Source of the DNA: Rs1 sp034111875
GTDB taxonomy: Bacteria; Pseudomonadota; Gammaproteobacteria; Pseudomonadales; Balneatricaceae
NCBI GenBank assembly: GCA_034111875.1
Contig: JAWUWK010000020.1
Coordinates: forward strand, 1-59,995
DNA length: 59,995 nucleotides
Reading direction: 5' to 3'
Below the pieces are notes generated by a model. It was given only the letters and a program-made list of their open reading frames with translations. It did not search any database and had not been told where the DNA came from. Positions 46,150 through 56,054 of the stretch are shown piece after piece. The position numbers were made by a program, and so were the translations under genes. Each line of letters begins with the position of its first letter. The first letter of the stretch is position 1.

Positions 46150-47504
46150 TGGGTCTTAGCCAGCGGTCTAGTCACGACAGGCTCGACCGGTTGCAAAGAG
46201 ACATGTAACCACTGTTGGCTTTGTTTTAAATCTACAGCTTCTTTTAACCCCTGCTGTAAAAATTTACGCATAGTAGGCATTGAGCTTATTGCCGTATCAG
46301 TATCCGGATCACTGCCTGCCACATAAGCCCCTATTGAAATGAGATCTTGGTTCTGGTTGAATTTTGATTGAAGCTGCCTAAAGCGCATTGCCGCCGCTAA
46401 ATGTTGCTCATCGACAATCTGGGGCATAGCTCGGCTTATGGATGCCTCAACATCTATCGCCGGATAATGACCTTGCTCAGCAAGTGTTCTGGACAACACT
46501 ATATGACCATCCAAAATAGCGCGAGCAGCATCGGCAATCGGATCTTGTTGATCATCACCTTCTGTTAGTACTGTATAAAAAGCTGTAATAGCGCCTTTTC
46601 CGCTGGCATCATTTCCCGCTCTTTCAACCAGCTTTGGCAGCTTTGAGAAAACGGAGGGGGGATAACCTTTAGTTGCCGGAGGCTCGCCGATCGCCAGGGC
46701 TATTTCCCTTTGGGCTTGGGCATATCGCGTCAGTGAATCGACCAACAACAGCACACTTTTACCTTGGGAGCGATAGTACTCTGCTATTCTAGTGCACAGT
46801 TGTGAGGCACGTAAGCGCATCAATGGAGAATCATCGGCAGGAGAAGCCACTACTACTGACTTTGCCAGGCCCTCTTCGCCTAAATTATGCTCTATAAATT
46901 CTTTAACCTCTCGACCACGCTCTCCAATCAAGCCGACGACTGTTATATCTGCATCAGTTGCGCGTGTCATCATACCCAGCAACACTGATTTACCAACACC
47001 TGAACCTGCAAATAAGCCTATACGCTGACCTTTGCCGACCGTGAGTAGCGCATTAATTGCCCTTATGCCCACATTAAGCGGCTCGCTGATTGGATGTCTT
47101 TGCAATGGATTAATCGCTTCACCCGTTAATGAGACACGCTTTTCAACCTCTAAAGGACCTAAGGCATCTAATGGCTCTCCTACACCATTAATCACTCGGC
47201 CTAACAAACCATTGCCAACCGGCACTTCTCTGGACGCACCTAAAGGTATTACTTTAGCACCGGCCACTAAACCTTCCACAGGCTCTAGCGGCATTAAGAA
47301 AATGCTGTCACTGGCAAAACCGACCACTTCAGCTTCTACGGCTCTATCATTGCCGAGCACGATTTGACAGTTGTCACCAATCGCGACCTGAAGTCCGCGC
47401 GCTTCGATGGTCATGCCGATCAAACGCACAATATAGCCCTCAATTTTCGGCTTCGGGGAGTGCAGTGGTTTATTCAGTGTATGTAGTCGTTGGAGTAGAT
47501 TCAA
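46146..47504 (-). CDS. fliI: Flagellum-specific ATPase FliI
   Basis: 452 residues, cytoplasmic hexameric ATPase of type III flagellar export. Walker A is GLFAGSGVGKS (residues ~163-173), Walker B is VLLLVDSLTRYA, and the conserved VIGLIGERGREVKEFIE-type loop is present as VGLIGERGREVKEF. The N-terminal beta-barrel (20-100) and C-terminal helices are complete. Confidence 0.98.
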   Translation of the reverse strand: MNLLQRLHTLNKPLHSPKPKIEGYIVRLIGMTIEARGLQVAIGDNCQIVLGNDRAVEAEVVGFASDSIFLMPLEPVEGLVAGAKVIPLGASREVPVGNGLLGRVINGVGEPLDALGPLEVEKRVSLTGEAINPLQRHPISEPLNVGIRAINALLTVGKGQRIGLFAGSGVGKSVLLGMMTRATDADITVVGLIGERGREVKEFIEHNLGEEGLAKSVVVASPADDSPLMRLRASQLCTRIAEYYRSQGKSVLLLVDSLTRYAQAQREIALAIGEPPATKGYPPSVFSKLPKLVERAGNDASGKGAITAFYTVLTEGDDQQDPIADAARAILDGHIVLSRTLAEQGHYPAIDVEASISRAMPQIVDEQHLAAAMRFRQLQSKFNQNQDLISIGAYVAGSDPDTDTAISSMPTMRKFLQQGLKEAVDLKQSQQWLHVSLQPVEPVVTRPLAKTQ

Positions 47505-47588
47505 AACTATAGTCCATTTTAAAATCTTGCATTGAAGATCAAGTTAAGCCCTTAATCTGCCTGTACTTTTTAAAACGCGAGAGATGAA

Positions 47589-48374
47589 CTAAACCTCTGC
47601 ATCATCAACTTCAGATAAAAACTCAAGAGGATTCTGATGCAGTCGCTCGTACAATTCTTCAACCACAGACTGAAAGCGGTTATCTAATTGAAAATCAATT
47701 AAACTCGCACCGGTTTTTATAGTAAGGCCGCCCTGGGAAATATCATCATCGGGCACCACTTGCCAATGGGAATAACGTCTTGGTATGGCATCTTCGATCA
47801 AATCACGATCTTCAGGATTAATGTTTATAACCACTTCATCGGCCTGTTTGGGCAACATTTTCAAGGCGCTAGCAAAAGCTTTAGTGACGATTTCGGGATT
47901 AGCTTTGACTTCAAAGTCAATAACGGCGGCGGCGACATGCTCAACCATTTCAACCATTATTTCAGTGACTTTTTCTCGCTGTTGCTCGAGTGGGTCGTGC
48001 AGTGATGCTATCCCCTGTGACATTAAGTCTAGTTGTGCGGTTATTTTCTCTTGCGCCTGATCTAAACCTTGTTGAAAGCCGCGCTGTTGCCCCTCCTTTT
48101 CACCAAAGCTATTACCGTCTTCACGCCCTTTGGCAAAACCTTCTTCATAGGCCTGTTCACGAATAACTTCAATTTCAGCTAAGGTCATACGCGCCGCTGA
48201 ATCGACTTCATCTTCCAATACCGTGACGTTCGAATCTTCAACGCTAGTCGCTTCTTCTTTCGTCTCAAGCCCAATAACATGACTACTGCCTACTTCAGGC
48301 AACACCCAAGTTGCAAAATGCACATCAGAAGTCAATTCTGAAGAGCGAATTCTGATAGGCTGTTTTTCAGACAT
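47589..48374 (-). CDS. fliH: Flagellar assembly protein FliH
   Basis: 261 residues. A variable acidic N-terminus leads to the Gly-rich FliH repeat (AYEEGFAKGREDGNSFG, EKEGQQRGFQQGLDQAQ) and the C-terminal FliI-binding domain with DEVVININPEDRDLIED and ISQGGLTIKTGASLIDFQLD. FliH holds FliI inactive at the export gate. 84 bp before the fliI start. Confidence 0.95.
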   Translation of the reverse strand: MSEKQPIRIRSSELTSDVHFATWVLPEVGSSHVIGLETKEEATSVEDSNVTVLEDEVDSAARMTLAEIEVIREQAYEEGFAKGREDGNSFGEKEGQQRGFQQGLDQAQEKITAQLDLMSQGIASLHDPLEQQREKVTEIMVEMVEHVAAAVIDFEVKANPEIVTKAFASALKMLPKQADEVVININPEDRDLIEDAIPRRYSHWQVVPDDDISQGGLTIKTGASLIDFQLDNRFQSVVEELYERLHQNPLEFLSEVDDAEV

Positions 48375-48490
48375 AGGTAAAACAATCTCAATTTTATTAA
48401 AGGGTTTAAAAAATCATTATTAACAGGCCAGCAAGTAAACCCAGCCACTCAAAACAGCGGGCCAAATCACGCAGGGGTGTAACTTAAAGA

Positions 48491-49498
48491 TCAAACCATG
48501 TCCTCCCCGCCTCCGAGCATTATTTCTCCAGAATCTGCCAGTTTACGTGCAATAGCCAGTATATCTTTCTGAGCATCTTCAACATCACTCATACGCACAG
48601 GCCCTTTAGCCTCAAGCTCATCGCGCAATAAATCAGCTGCACGTTTAGACATATTCTTAAATATTTTCTCTTGCATAGCATTATCGGCGCCTTTTAAGGC
48701 AATAACCAGCTGATCAGTTTGAATTTCGCGCATCATGACCTGAATACCTCGATCGTCTACATCGATCAAATTCTCAAACACGAACATCATATCCGAAATT
48801 TGTTCTGCTAAACTTTCATCAGCCTCCTTAATGCCACCCATCACCTCTTCTTCTAAAGCTGAATCAATGTAATTCATGATATCTGAAGTTTGCTTGACGC
48901 CACCTAAGTTTCTCGATGATTGACCACCAGTGCCGCCACTAAATTGCTGTTCGAGCATATCGTTTAGCTCTTGAAGCGCCGCCGGCTGTATTCTATCGAG
49001 TGACGCAATGCGCAGTATCACATCCAGGCGGACCTTATCGTCGAAATAACCTAAGACACTAGCGGCTTGATCGGGGTCTATATATGACACAACCACCGCT
49101 TGAATTTGCGGGTGTTCGTACCTAATTAACTCAGCAACTTGTAAAGGCTCCATCCAGCGTAAGGTATCTAACCCTGAGGTATTAGTATTCATTAGAATAC
49201 GGTCAATTAAGGTTTTAGCCTTTTCATCACCTAGGGCTTGATTCAACATACGCCTAATATATTTGTCGTTATGAATACCGATGCCGGTTTGATCACTGAC
49301 TAAATCCATAAAATCAGAAACCACAGATTCAACACTGGTTTGAGCTATGTTATCAAGCTTTGACATAGCCACCCCAATTTTCTGAACCTCCTTAGGTCCT
49401 AAATGACGTAATATTTCAGCCGCATCGTCTTCACCTAAACTAATCATTAATATAGCGGCTTTTTCAATATCCGTTAACTCGACTTCTATATCACTCAT
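48491..49498 (-). CDS. fliG: Flagellar motor switch protein FliG
   Basis: 335 residues from ATG 49498 (MSDIEVELTDIEKAAILMIS), the usual length; an upstream reading from 49531 would add 11 residues within fliF. The ATG overlaps the fliF stop by 8 bp (ATGAGTGA). Present are the EHPQ motif (RYEHPQIQAVVVSYI), a Gly-rich linker and the charged torque helix DDRGIQVMMREIQTDQLVIA. Links the MS ring to the C-ring. Confidence 0.97.
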   Translation of the reverse strand: MSDIEVELTDIEKAAILMISLGEDDAAEILRHLGPKEVQKIGVAMSKLDNIAQTSVESVVSDFMDLVSDQTGIGIHNDKYIRRMLNQALGDEKAKTLIDRILMNTNTSGLDTLRWMEPLQVAELIRYEHPQIQAVVVSYIDPDQAASVLGYFDDKVRLDVILRIASLDRIQPAALQELNDMLEQQFSGGTGGQSSRNLGGVKQTSDIMNYIDSALEEEVMGGIKEADESLAEQISDMMFVFENLIDVDDRGIQVMMREIQTDQLVIALKGADNAMQEKIFKNMSKRAADLLRDELEAKGPVRMSDVEDAQKDILAIARKLADSGEIMLGGGEDMV

Positions 49499-51158
49499 CT
49501 TCTTTGACCCATTGTTTGACCGCCTGAGCAACTCTTGCTGGATCTTCAGCTATCATACTTTTCACAGAATTCACTTGGTAATCAAAGCTTTCATTGGGAG
49601 TTGGCAACAAGCCATCGTCGCGTCCACCAAAAGTTACAGTGTCGTCTGATATATCTTCAGCACTTAGCCCTTCTAACTCAGCGGCGATTTCTCCTGCGGC
49701 ACCCAAACCTGCACCCGCAGGATGAGTTCCACTAGCGACTAAATTCTTTAAAATTGGGCGTAATATGCCAAAGACCATTAACAGCAAAAAAAGCGCCGCA
49801 CCCAATTGCTTGGCTATATCCCAAACAAATGGCTGCATATAAAAGGGGATCTCTTCATCAATGATCGGAATTTCAGCTACGAAGGGTGAATTAACCACGC
49901 TCACAACATCACCACGTTGAGCAGAATAACCTACGGCACTTTTAACCAACACTCTAATTCTTTCTATATCGGCTTCAGCCCAAGGCCTAGATTCCACAGA
50001 ACCCTCAGCGCCAGCCACTTGCAAATCATCGATAACCACAGCAACTGTCAATCTATTGACACGCCCCATTTGCTGTTTAATATATGAAATACTCCGATCA
50101 AGCTCATAGTTTTTAGTCGCTTGCTGACGACTGCTGCCAGGGGTAGCACCACCGCCAGCTTCTCCACCGTCGGCTATTTCAGGAACGGCATTAGGACCCG
50201 GTGGCTGATTAGTTAATGCACCGGGCACCCCCTCTGCAGGCTTAGTGCCCACGCGATTCTCGTCCAAGGTTTGCTCACTGCGCAACGCTGGCAAGTCCGA
50301 GTTATAGAGCTCTTCTGTCTGTTCAACGGCTGTAAAATCAATTTCAGCAGATACTTGTGCTCTAAATCTCCCCTGACCTAGCACTGGCAGTAAAATATCC
50401 GTGACATTTTCCAATAAATTCTGTTCAATCTTTTGACTATAATCTAACTGTTTACCGGCTAGCAGCAGATCTTTGTTACCCTCACGTGAATTCAACATAC
50501 GACCACGCTGATCCACAACAGTGACGTTTTTCTCGGTTAGCGAAGTAATCGATGACGCGACTAAATTTGCAATAGCCGCCACTTGATCGTCATCCAATTT
50601 TCTACCCGAAAACAATTCCACAAAAACTGAGGCTGTCGGCGTTTTGCGCTCGCGTACAAACACAGAATCTTTCGGAATTCCTAAATGAACTCTGGCGTGT
50701 CTGACGGCAACCAAACTAGAAATTGTTCTCGCTAGCTCGCCTTCAAGACCTCGCCGATAGCGAGCATTCTCCATAAACTGACTAGAACCAAGACTGTCAG
50801 TATTGTCCAAAATTTCAAAGCCAACCGTCTTATCGAAACTAATACCATCGGCCGCTAGTTGGAGCCTCGCCTGACTGACACTGGCCTCAGGGACTAAAAT
50901 AGCGCGACCATCAGCCTCGAAATTATAAGGTATATTGTAGAGTTTTAGCTGCTCAATAACTTGATTGGCATCCGCAAAGGATAAATTGGAGAACAAGACG
51001 CGCTGATCAGGCGCTTTAGACCATAATACTATGGCAAATCCTATAGCGATACTTGCCGCTAAACCGACCATCAAGCCGAGTTGGCGCATCAGGGATAGCT
51101 TGTTAAAGCCAACCATCATGTCCCCTTTCGCTACTTGTGCTTCAGCAGTTTTTGCCAT
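49491..51158 (-). CDS. fliF: Flagellar MS-ring protein FliF
   Basis: 555 residues forming the MS ring. Two membrane helices (about 27-47 and 440-465) flank a periplasmic YscJ/FliF domain (ARVHLGIPKDSVFVRERKTP, TASVFVELFSGRKL). The C-terminal FliG-binding tail ends ARVAQAVKQWVKEDE. A Pro/Gly-rich insert lies around 320-350 (GVPGALTNQPPGPNAVPE). Confidence 0.97.
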   Translation of the reverse strand: MAKTAEAQVAKGDMMVGFNKLSLMRQLGLMVGLAASIAIGFAIVLWSKAPDQRVLFSNLSFADANQVIEQLKLYNIPYNFEADGRAILVPEASVSQARLQLAADGISFDKTVGFEILDNTDSLGSSQFMENARYRRGLEGELARTISSLVAVRHARVHLGIPKDSVFVRERKTPTASVFVELFSGRKLDDDQVAAIANLVASSITSLTEKNVTVVDQRGRMLNSREGNKDLLLAGKQLDYSQKIEQNLLENVTDILLPVLGQGRFRAQVSAEIDFTAVEQTEELYNSDLPALRSEQTLDENRVGTKPAEGVPGALTNQPPGPNAVPEIADGGEAGGGATPGSSRQQATKNYELDRSISYIKQQMGRVNRLTVAVVIDDLQVAGAEGSVESRPWAEADIERIRVLVKSAVGYSAQRGDVVSVVNSPFVAEIPIIDEEIPFYMQPFVWDIAKQLGAALFLLLMVFGILRPILKNLVASGTHPAGAGLGAAGEIAAELEGLSAEDISDDTVTFGGRDDGLLPTPNESFDYQVNSVKSMIAEDPARVAQAVKQWVKEDE

Positions 51159-51243
51159 TTAACTTTCTACTCATATTAAGCCTAATAAAATAATTGCCGA
51201 CATAAAACCTCGAACAATCTAAACGGGCATTTCACGATTAACA

Positions 51244-51591
51244 CTAGATAGGCATTTTCATAATATCTTCGTAGGCACTCACCAACCTATTACGCACTTG
51301 TGCCATCGCCTCAAAGGCCACTGAAGATTTTTGTAAGCTGACCATAACTTGAGTCAACTCCACATTCGGATCGCCCTGCTCATAGGCCGTTGCTAACTTT
51401 TTAGACGCCGACTGAGTCTCATTTACTTTATCGACAGCTGATTTTAATAGATCACCGAAATCAGTTTTTTGCACTTCTTGGATCTGCGCATCTTTGTCTG
51501 AAAAATTGATATTAGGGATCTGCATCTGAGCCTGAGATTTAAGCTCACGCATCTGCATCAAAACACTATTAATATCAGCACGCTCAACCAT
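51244..51591 (-). CDS. fliE: Flagellar MS-ring/rod adaptor FliE
   Basis: 115 residues from the ATG at 51591 (MVERADINSVLMQMRELKSQ), preceded by GGAG; a longer reading to 51645 adds 18 implausible residues. The conserved FGDLLKSAVDKVNETQSAS and C-terminal ELTQVMVSLQKSSVAFEAM match FliE, which joins the MS ring to the rod. First gene of the fliE-flhB run. Confidence 0.95.
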   Translation of the reverse strand: MVERADINSVLMQMRELKSQAQMQIPNINFSDKDAQIQEVQKTDFGDLLKSAVDKVNETQSASKKLATAYEQGDPNVELTQVMVSLQKSSVAFEAMAQVRNRLVSAYEDIMKMPI

Positions 51592-51682
51592 ATCAACTCC
51601 AAAAAAATTACGACAAAAAAATGACAGGACGTATAAACTGCTCAAAATATTTTAGCATTCTAGCTACTAATGTCAATTTTCT

Positions 51683-51698
51683 GGCAACATATGTGTCA
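51683..51698 (-). promoter_or_regulatory. Candidate sigma-54 promoter for fliE
   Basis: The minus strand reads TGACAC, five bases, TTGCC, close to the sigma-54 consensus TGGCAC-N5-TTGCA; one base of the -24 GG is changed. It lies about 90 bp upstream of the fliE ATG, giving a leader of ~80 nt. FleR/FleQ-dependent sigma-54 control of fliE is known in Pseudomonas; no activator site was identified. Confidence 0.5.
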
Positions 51699-52088
51699 AT
51701 AAACAATCATATTCACTTAATTATAGTTTAAGCAATAATCGAGCCAATAAACTATTTATTTATCGAATCATTAAATAAAGCTTATACTCAAGTGATACAA
51801 CAAAGGCATTGTTGGGTTGATCGAATGGCTTAGCTATTTTAAACAGAGGGAATTTGAAATTTAACATCGGCGCATTAAAGACCAATCAACAAGGTCGCTA
51901 AGTGGCTAATGAAATGATTGGAGAGCTATGTGACTAGCGAGAAACGTTTGATTGTTCCAAATAACGCTCTGTAATGGCTATAACATTTTATCTTTGAGAC
52001 ATTCGCAGTGGCCATTTGGCTGTGAATGAAAACTAACTAGTGCTCATTCACAGACTAGGTCGCCCAGAGGCTGATTAAACAATTGACT
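51699..52088. other. acs-fliE intergenic region with a long hairpin
   Basis: 390 bp with no gene. A 10-bp perfect stem, CTGTGAATGA (52020-52029) with its complement at 52044-52053 and a 14-nt loop, lies 35 bp past the acs stop. No T run follows on the minus strand, so termination is only possible, not shown. Confidence 0.55.
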
Positions 52089-54059
52089 TTAGTCGCTAAC
52101 TGCTTGCGCGCCCCTGTTACGACGGTTATCAATCAACTCATCGACCACTGAAGGATCCGCCAGAGTCGATGTATCACCTAGGGCAGAAAAATCGTCCTCA
52201 GCAATTTTACGTAAAATCCTGCGCATAATTTTACCTGAGCGCGTTTTTGGCATGCCAGAGGTAAACTGAATGTAATCAGGAGTTGCTATAGGGCCTATCT
52301 GCTTGCGAACCCAAGTTTTTAACTCTGACATAAGCTCATCACTACCCTCACAGCCTGACATTAAAGTGACATAGATATAAATACCTTGACCTTTAATCTC
52401 ATGGGGATAACCGACTACCGCAGATTCTGCAACCGCTTTATGTGAGACTAGCGCGGATTCTATTTCTGCAGTTCCCATTCTATGGCCCGATACATTGAGC
52501 ACATCATCTACACGTCCCGTAATCCAGAAATCGCCGTCTTCATCGCGCCGAGCTCCATCACCAGTGGCATACATACCTGGGAAAGTTGAAAAGTAGGTCT
52601 GCTCAAAACGCTCGTGATCACCCCAAATTGACCTCGCCTGCGCTGGCCAAGAGTCAGTTAAGACTAAATTACCTTCAGCAACACCTTCTAAAAGGCGGCC
52701 TTCATTATCGACTAGAGCGGGCTGCACACCAAAAAACGCTTGCGCAGCCGAACCGGGTTTAGCAGCAGTCACGCCGGCCAAAGGCACTATCATTATCCCT
52801 CCCGTTTCAGTCTGCCACCAAGTATCCACAATCGGACAATCTCCTTTGCCTACGACTCTGTGATACCACTCCCATGCCTCAGGATTGATGGGTTCACCAA
52901 CGGAGCCCAACAACCTTAAACTCGATAAATTTGAATCACCTAAAACATCTTCACCATGTTGCATCAGGGCACGTATTGCAGTGGGCGCTGTGTAGAACTG
53001 AGTGACCTTGTGCTTTTCAATTACCCTCCCAAAGCGACTATTATCAGGGTAATTTGGTACTCCCTCAAACATCAGCGTGGTCGCGCCATTCGCCAGCGGA
53101 CCATATACAATATAGCTGTGTCCAGTAATCCAACCAACATCCGCTGTGCACCAATATATATCGCCTTGCTGGTAGTCAAACACATACTCGTGAGTCATAG
53201 AAGCGTACACCATATAACCACCAGTCGTGTGCTTCAGACCTTTTGGCGCGCCAGTGGATCCTGAAGTGTACAAAATAAATAACGGCGCCTCCGCCGATAA
53301 TTCAGTCGCTTCACATTCAGCAGATACCGCGTCAGTAAGATCTTTAAACCACCGATCTCTGCCCTCATCCCAATCGACGGGCTGATCAACGTGATTAACC
53401 ACAATCACACGTTTGCATATCTCACTCGCACCGCGAACTTGCAATGCTGTATCGACATTTGATTTCAAAGGTATTGCTTTCGAACCTCGCAAAGAGTAGT
53501 TTGCGGTCACGACTAACTTTGATTGCGCCCCTACTATCCTTGAGGCTAACGCTTCAGGTGAGAAGCCACCAAACACCACTGAGTGCACTGCACCAATGCG
53601 AGCGCATGCCAACATGGCGACCGCCGCATCGGGGATCATCGGCATATATAAAGTGACCACATCACCTTGCTCTATACCTTCATCTTTTAATGCATTGGCA
53701 AATTTACACACACGTTGATGCAATTGCTTATAAGTAATAGATTCAGACCTGTTCGGATCATCCGATTCCCAAATAATCGCCACTTGTTCGCCGCGCTCTT
53801 TCAAGTGGCGGTCTAAACAGTTATATGACGCATTAAGTGTACCGTCTTGATACCAATTAATATCAATATTACCCGGCGCGAATGAGCAATTTTTAACCTT
53901 GCTGTAGTCTTTAAACCAATCTATTCGCTTGCCTTGTTCAGCCCAAAAAGTATCTGGATCGCTCACAGAATGTTGGTACATTGTCTGAAATTTTGCTTTA
54001 TCTACTATGGCGTTTTCAGTAAATTTAGCATCTACTTCATAAACTGTTTTTGTCGTCAT
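52089..54059 (-). CDS. acs: Acetyl-CoA synthetase (AMP-forming)
   Basis: 656 residues from ATG 54059 (GTG at 54065 is an alternative). Converts acetate, ATP and CoA to acetyl-CoA. Adenylation motifs: LFILYTSGSTGAPKGLKHTT, the DIYWCTADVGWITGHSY block, DTWWQTETGGIM, YATGDGARRDEDGDFWITGR and the acetylation-controlled lysine in PKTRSGKIMRRILRKIA. The N-terminal ACAS_N part is complete. Odd: it lies between fleR and fliE inside the flagellar cluster and has no link to motility in this position elsewhere that I know. Confidence 0.96.
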   Translation of the reverse strand: MTTKTVYEVDAKFTENAIVDKAKFQTMYQHSVSDPDTFWAEQGKRIDWFKDYSKVKNCSFAPGNIDINWYQDGTLNASYNCLDRHLKERGEQVAIIWESDDPNRSESITYKQLHQRVCKFANALKDEGIEQGDVVTLYMPMIPDAAVAMLACARIGAVHSVVFGGFSPEALASRIVGAQSKLVVTANYSLRGSKAIPLKSNVDTALQVRGASEICKRVIVVNHVDQPVDWDEGRDRWFKDLTDAVSAECEATELSAEAPLFILYTSGSTGAPKGLKHTTGGYMVYASMTHEYVFDYQQGDIYWCTADVGWITGHSYIVYGPLANGATTLMFEGVPNYPDNSRFGRVIEKHKVTQFYTAPTAIRALMQHGEDVLGDSNLSSLRLLGSVGEPINPEAWEWYHRVVGKGDCPIVDTWWQTETGGIMIVPLAGVTAAKPGSAAQAFFGVQPALVDNEGRLLEGVAEGNLVLTDSWPAQARSIWGDHERFEQTYFSTFPGMYATGDGARRDEDGDFWITGRVDDVLNVSGHRMGTAEIESALVSHKAVAESAVVGYPHEIKGQGIYIYVTLMSGCEGSDELMSELKTWVRKQIGPIATPDYIQFTSGMPKTRSGKIMRRILRKIAEDDFSALGDTSTLADPSVVDELIDNRRNRGAQAVSD

Positions 54060-54065
54060 TTTCAC

Positions 54066-54430
54066 ACCTTTATTTTTATAAGAATTTGCAAATAAATGTC
54101 ATCTAACGGCCATTGTAGATCACTTGCTCATCGATTGATAAAAAACACCAAACCTAGACCTGCATTACTCAATTAAATTAACAGTACAAACAAAACCAAT
54201 ATCACTCTTGAGCAGTGTTCCTTTCTTCAACTTATCCGCCGCCACCAAAATGGCCTTTAAGCTACCAGTGGCTAACAGCGCTTTACAATTATTTCAACAT
54301 AGGCTGACACCCAAGCCTCGGCTAAAAATATATACAAATAACCGCTGTTTGAAAATTAGACCTTGGTATAAACCTATCGCTCTAAGATGTTTAAAATGCG
54401 CCGATTAAACATCTTTAAAAAGAAGCGAAG
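54066..54430. other. fleR-acs intergenic region with a palindrome
   Basis: 365 bp with no convincing gene. It must carry the acs promoter, but none is clear. An 11-bp inverted repeat (AAGATGTTTAA 54384-54394, complement 54405-54415, 10-nt loop) lies 16 bp past the fleR stop and may mark the end of the fleQSR transcript, though it lacks a T run on the minus strand. Confidence 0.55.
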
Positions 54431-55846
54431 TTAACCATTGCTGCGTTTCAAAAGTGCATCCAAATCTATTCCTGCTTCACGAATCTTGGCCAGCTTGTAG
54501 CGCAATGTGCGCGGACTAATATCCAACTTCAGCGCGGCCTCTTTACGACTGCCTTTGGTTGCCTTTAGCACATCGACAATAATTTGAAACTCATGCTGCC
54601 TTAAATCACTGCCCAAATTACCTAGGTCAGTGAGCGCACAATTATTGGTAGCGCTGTCAGACAACTCGGATTGCGTATCCAGCGTAATTTTGGGTGCTGA
54701 TGTTGTTTTTAAACTGATTGGCCCGGCCGCCAAATGTAGGTCATCAGGCATGATTTCATTGCCCTGCTGAATAATTAGCGCTCTTTGTATGACATTGTCC
54801 AACTCTCTGACATTACCAGGCCAAGGGTGCGCTAACAGCATCTGTTCTGTCGCTTTGTTAAATACGACCTTAGCCCTAGACATTTTCTGCACATATTTGC
54901 CAAGTATTTGTTGTGCCAGAGGAATCACATCTTCAGATCTTTCACGCAAAGGCAACCACTCTAGCGGGAATACATTTAATCTATAGTATAGATCTTCTCT
55001 AAACTGCTTTTCGACAACATAATCTGATAAACTTCTATTGGTCGTGGCTAACACCCTAACATCTAAGGGAATAACGACTTTCCCACCGACTCTCTCAACT
55101 TCTTGCTCTTGCAATACCCGTAACAGCTTAGCCTGTAATCCCATTGACATTTCTGTCACTTCATCGAGTAATAAGGTACCACCGTTCGCCAGCTCGAATT
55201 TACCTGCACTGGCCCCAATAGCGCCGGTAAATGCTCCTTTCTCATGACCAAACAACATCGATTCAAGCATGTTTTCAGGAATAGCCGCACAGTTAATAGC
55301 GATGAAAGGGTTTTTAGCACGCGGCGAATTGGCATGAATAAAGCGTGCCAATACTTCTTTGCCGGTGCCTGATTCACCCGTAATCAACACAGTAGAATCT
55401 GTCACTGCAACACGTTTTGCGAGTTGCAGTAATTGTTGACTACTGGCAGATTCTGCAATGGTATCACTTTTATTTAAACTCACGCTCCCCTGGGTATACT
55501 TTTTGACCGCCGCGATTAATACATCTGGCTCAAAAGGTTTCATTAAGTAATCAGCGGCGCCGTGGCGCATTGCTTCAACTGCTCTGTCTATTTGACCATA
55601 AGCCGTCATCAAAATAACCGGCAATACCATAGGCTGCTTTTTTATATAACTAAGCAATTCATGCCCGTCTATTCCGGGCATATTCACATCGGTGACAACC
55701 AAGTCAAGTTTATGATTTTTCAACTGTACAATCGCCGATTCTCCATCAACGGCACAAATCACCTCGACATTTGCAAACTCTAAAGTATCGACTAATGCCT
55801 CGCGTAAGTCAGGGTCATCTTCTACTAATAAAATTTTATATGCCAT
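54431..55846 (-). CDS. fleR: Sigma-54-dependent response regulator FleR
   Basis: 471 residues from ATG 55846, preceded by AGAGG; the GTG at 55852 is also in frame. N-terminal receiver with phospho-Asp in LDLVVTDVNMPGIDG, an AAA+ domain with Walker A (LITGESGTGKEVLARF), the sigma-54 contact GAFTGA in GHEKGAFTGAIGASAG, and a Fis-type helix-turn-helix at the end (SRKEAALKLDISPRTLRYKL). Partner of FleS; activates middle flagellar genes. Confidence 0.95.
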   Translation of the reverse strand: MAYKILLVEDDPDLREALVDTLEFANVEVICAVDGESAIVQLKNHKLDLVVTDVNMPGIDGHELLSYIKKQPMVLPVILMTAYGQIDRAVEAMRHGAADYLMKPFEPDVLIAAVKKYTQGSVSLNKSDTIAESASSQQLLQLAKRVAVTDSTVLITGESGTGKEVLARFIHANSPRAKNPFIAINCAAIPENMLESMLFGHEKGAFTGAIGASAGKFELANGGTLLLDEVTEMSMGLQAKLLRVLQEQEVERVGGKVVIPLDVRVLATTNRSLSDYVVEKQFREDLYYRLNVFPLEWLPLRERSEDVIPLAQQILGKYVQKMSRAKVVFNKATEQMLLAHPWPGNVRELDNVIQRALIIQQGNEIMPDDLHLAAGPISLKTTSAPKITLDTQSELSDSATNNCALTDLGNLGSDLRQHEFQIIVDVLKATKGSRKEAALKLDISPRTLRYKLAKIREAGIDLDALLKRSNG

Positions 55847-56054
55847 TTGCACCTCTGATTCATAATAACAAACAAAAACAGTAACCTTTTGCTCCAGCAG
55901 CCATTAATACCCAAACCTTGAGGTTCGAGTGGACACGAATGATTATTAACACAGCGCTTCTGTGTCTTTAAAAGTAGGCTTTTCGACACAAAAAGTCTCC
56001 TCGTATATTATATTTTTAGCCACGTTCCGCCAAGCGGCATGAACTCGGACTAAT

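Noticed and set aside
51784..52010. Transposase or RNA gene between acs and fliE
   Set aside because: Short frames here are broken and I recognise no family; no stable RNA fold was seen beyond the 10-bp hairpin.
54384..54415. Rho-independent terminator after fleR
   Set aside because: The stem is AT-rich and no run of T follows it on the minus strand; kept only as a palindrome.
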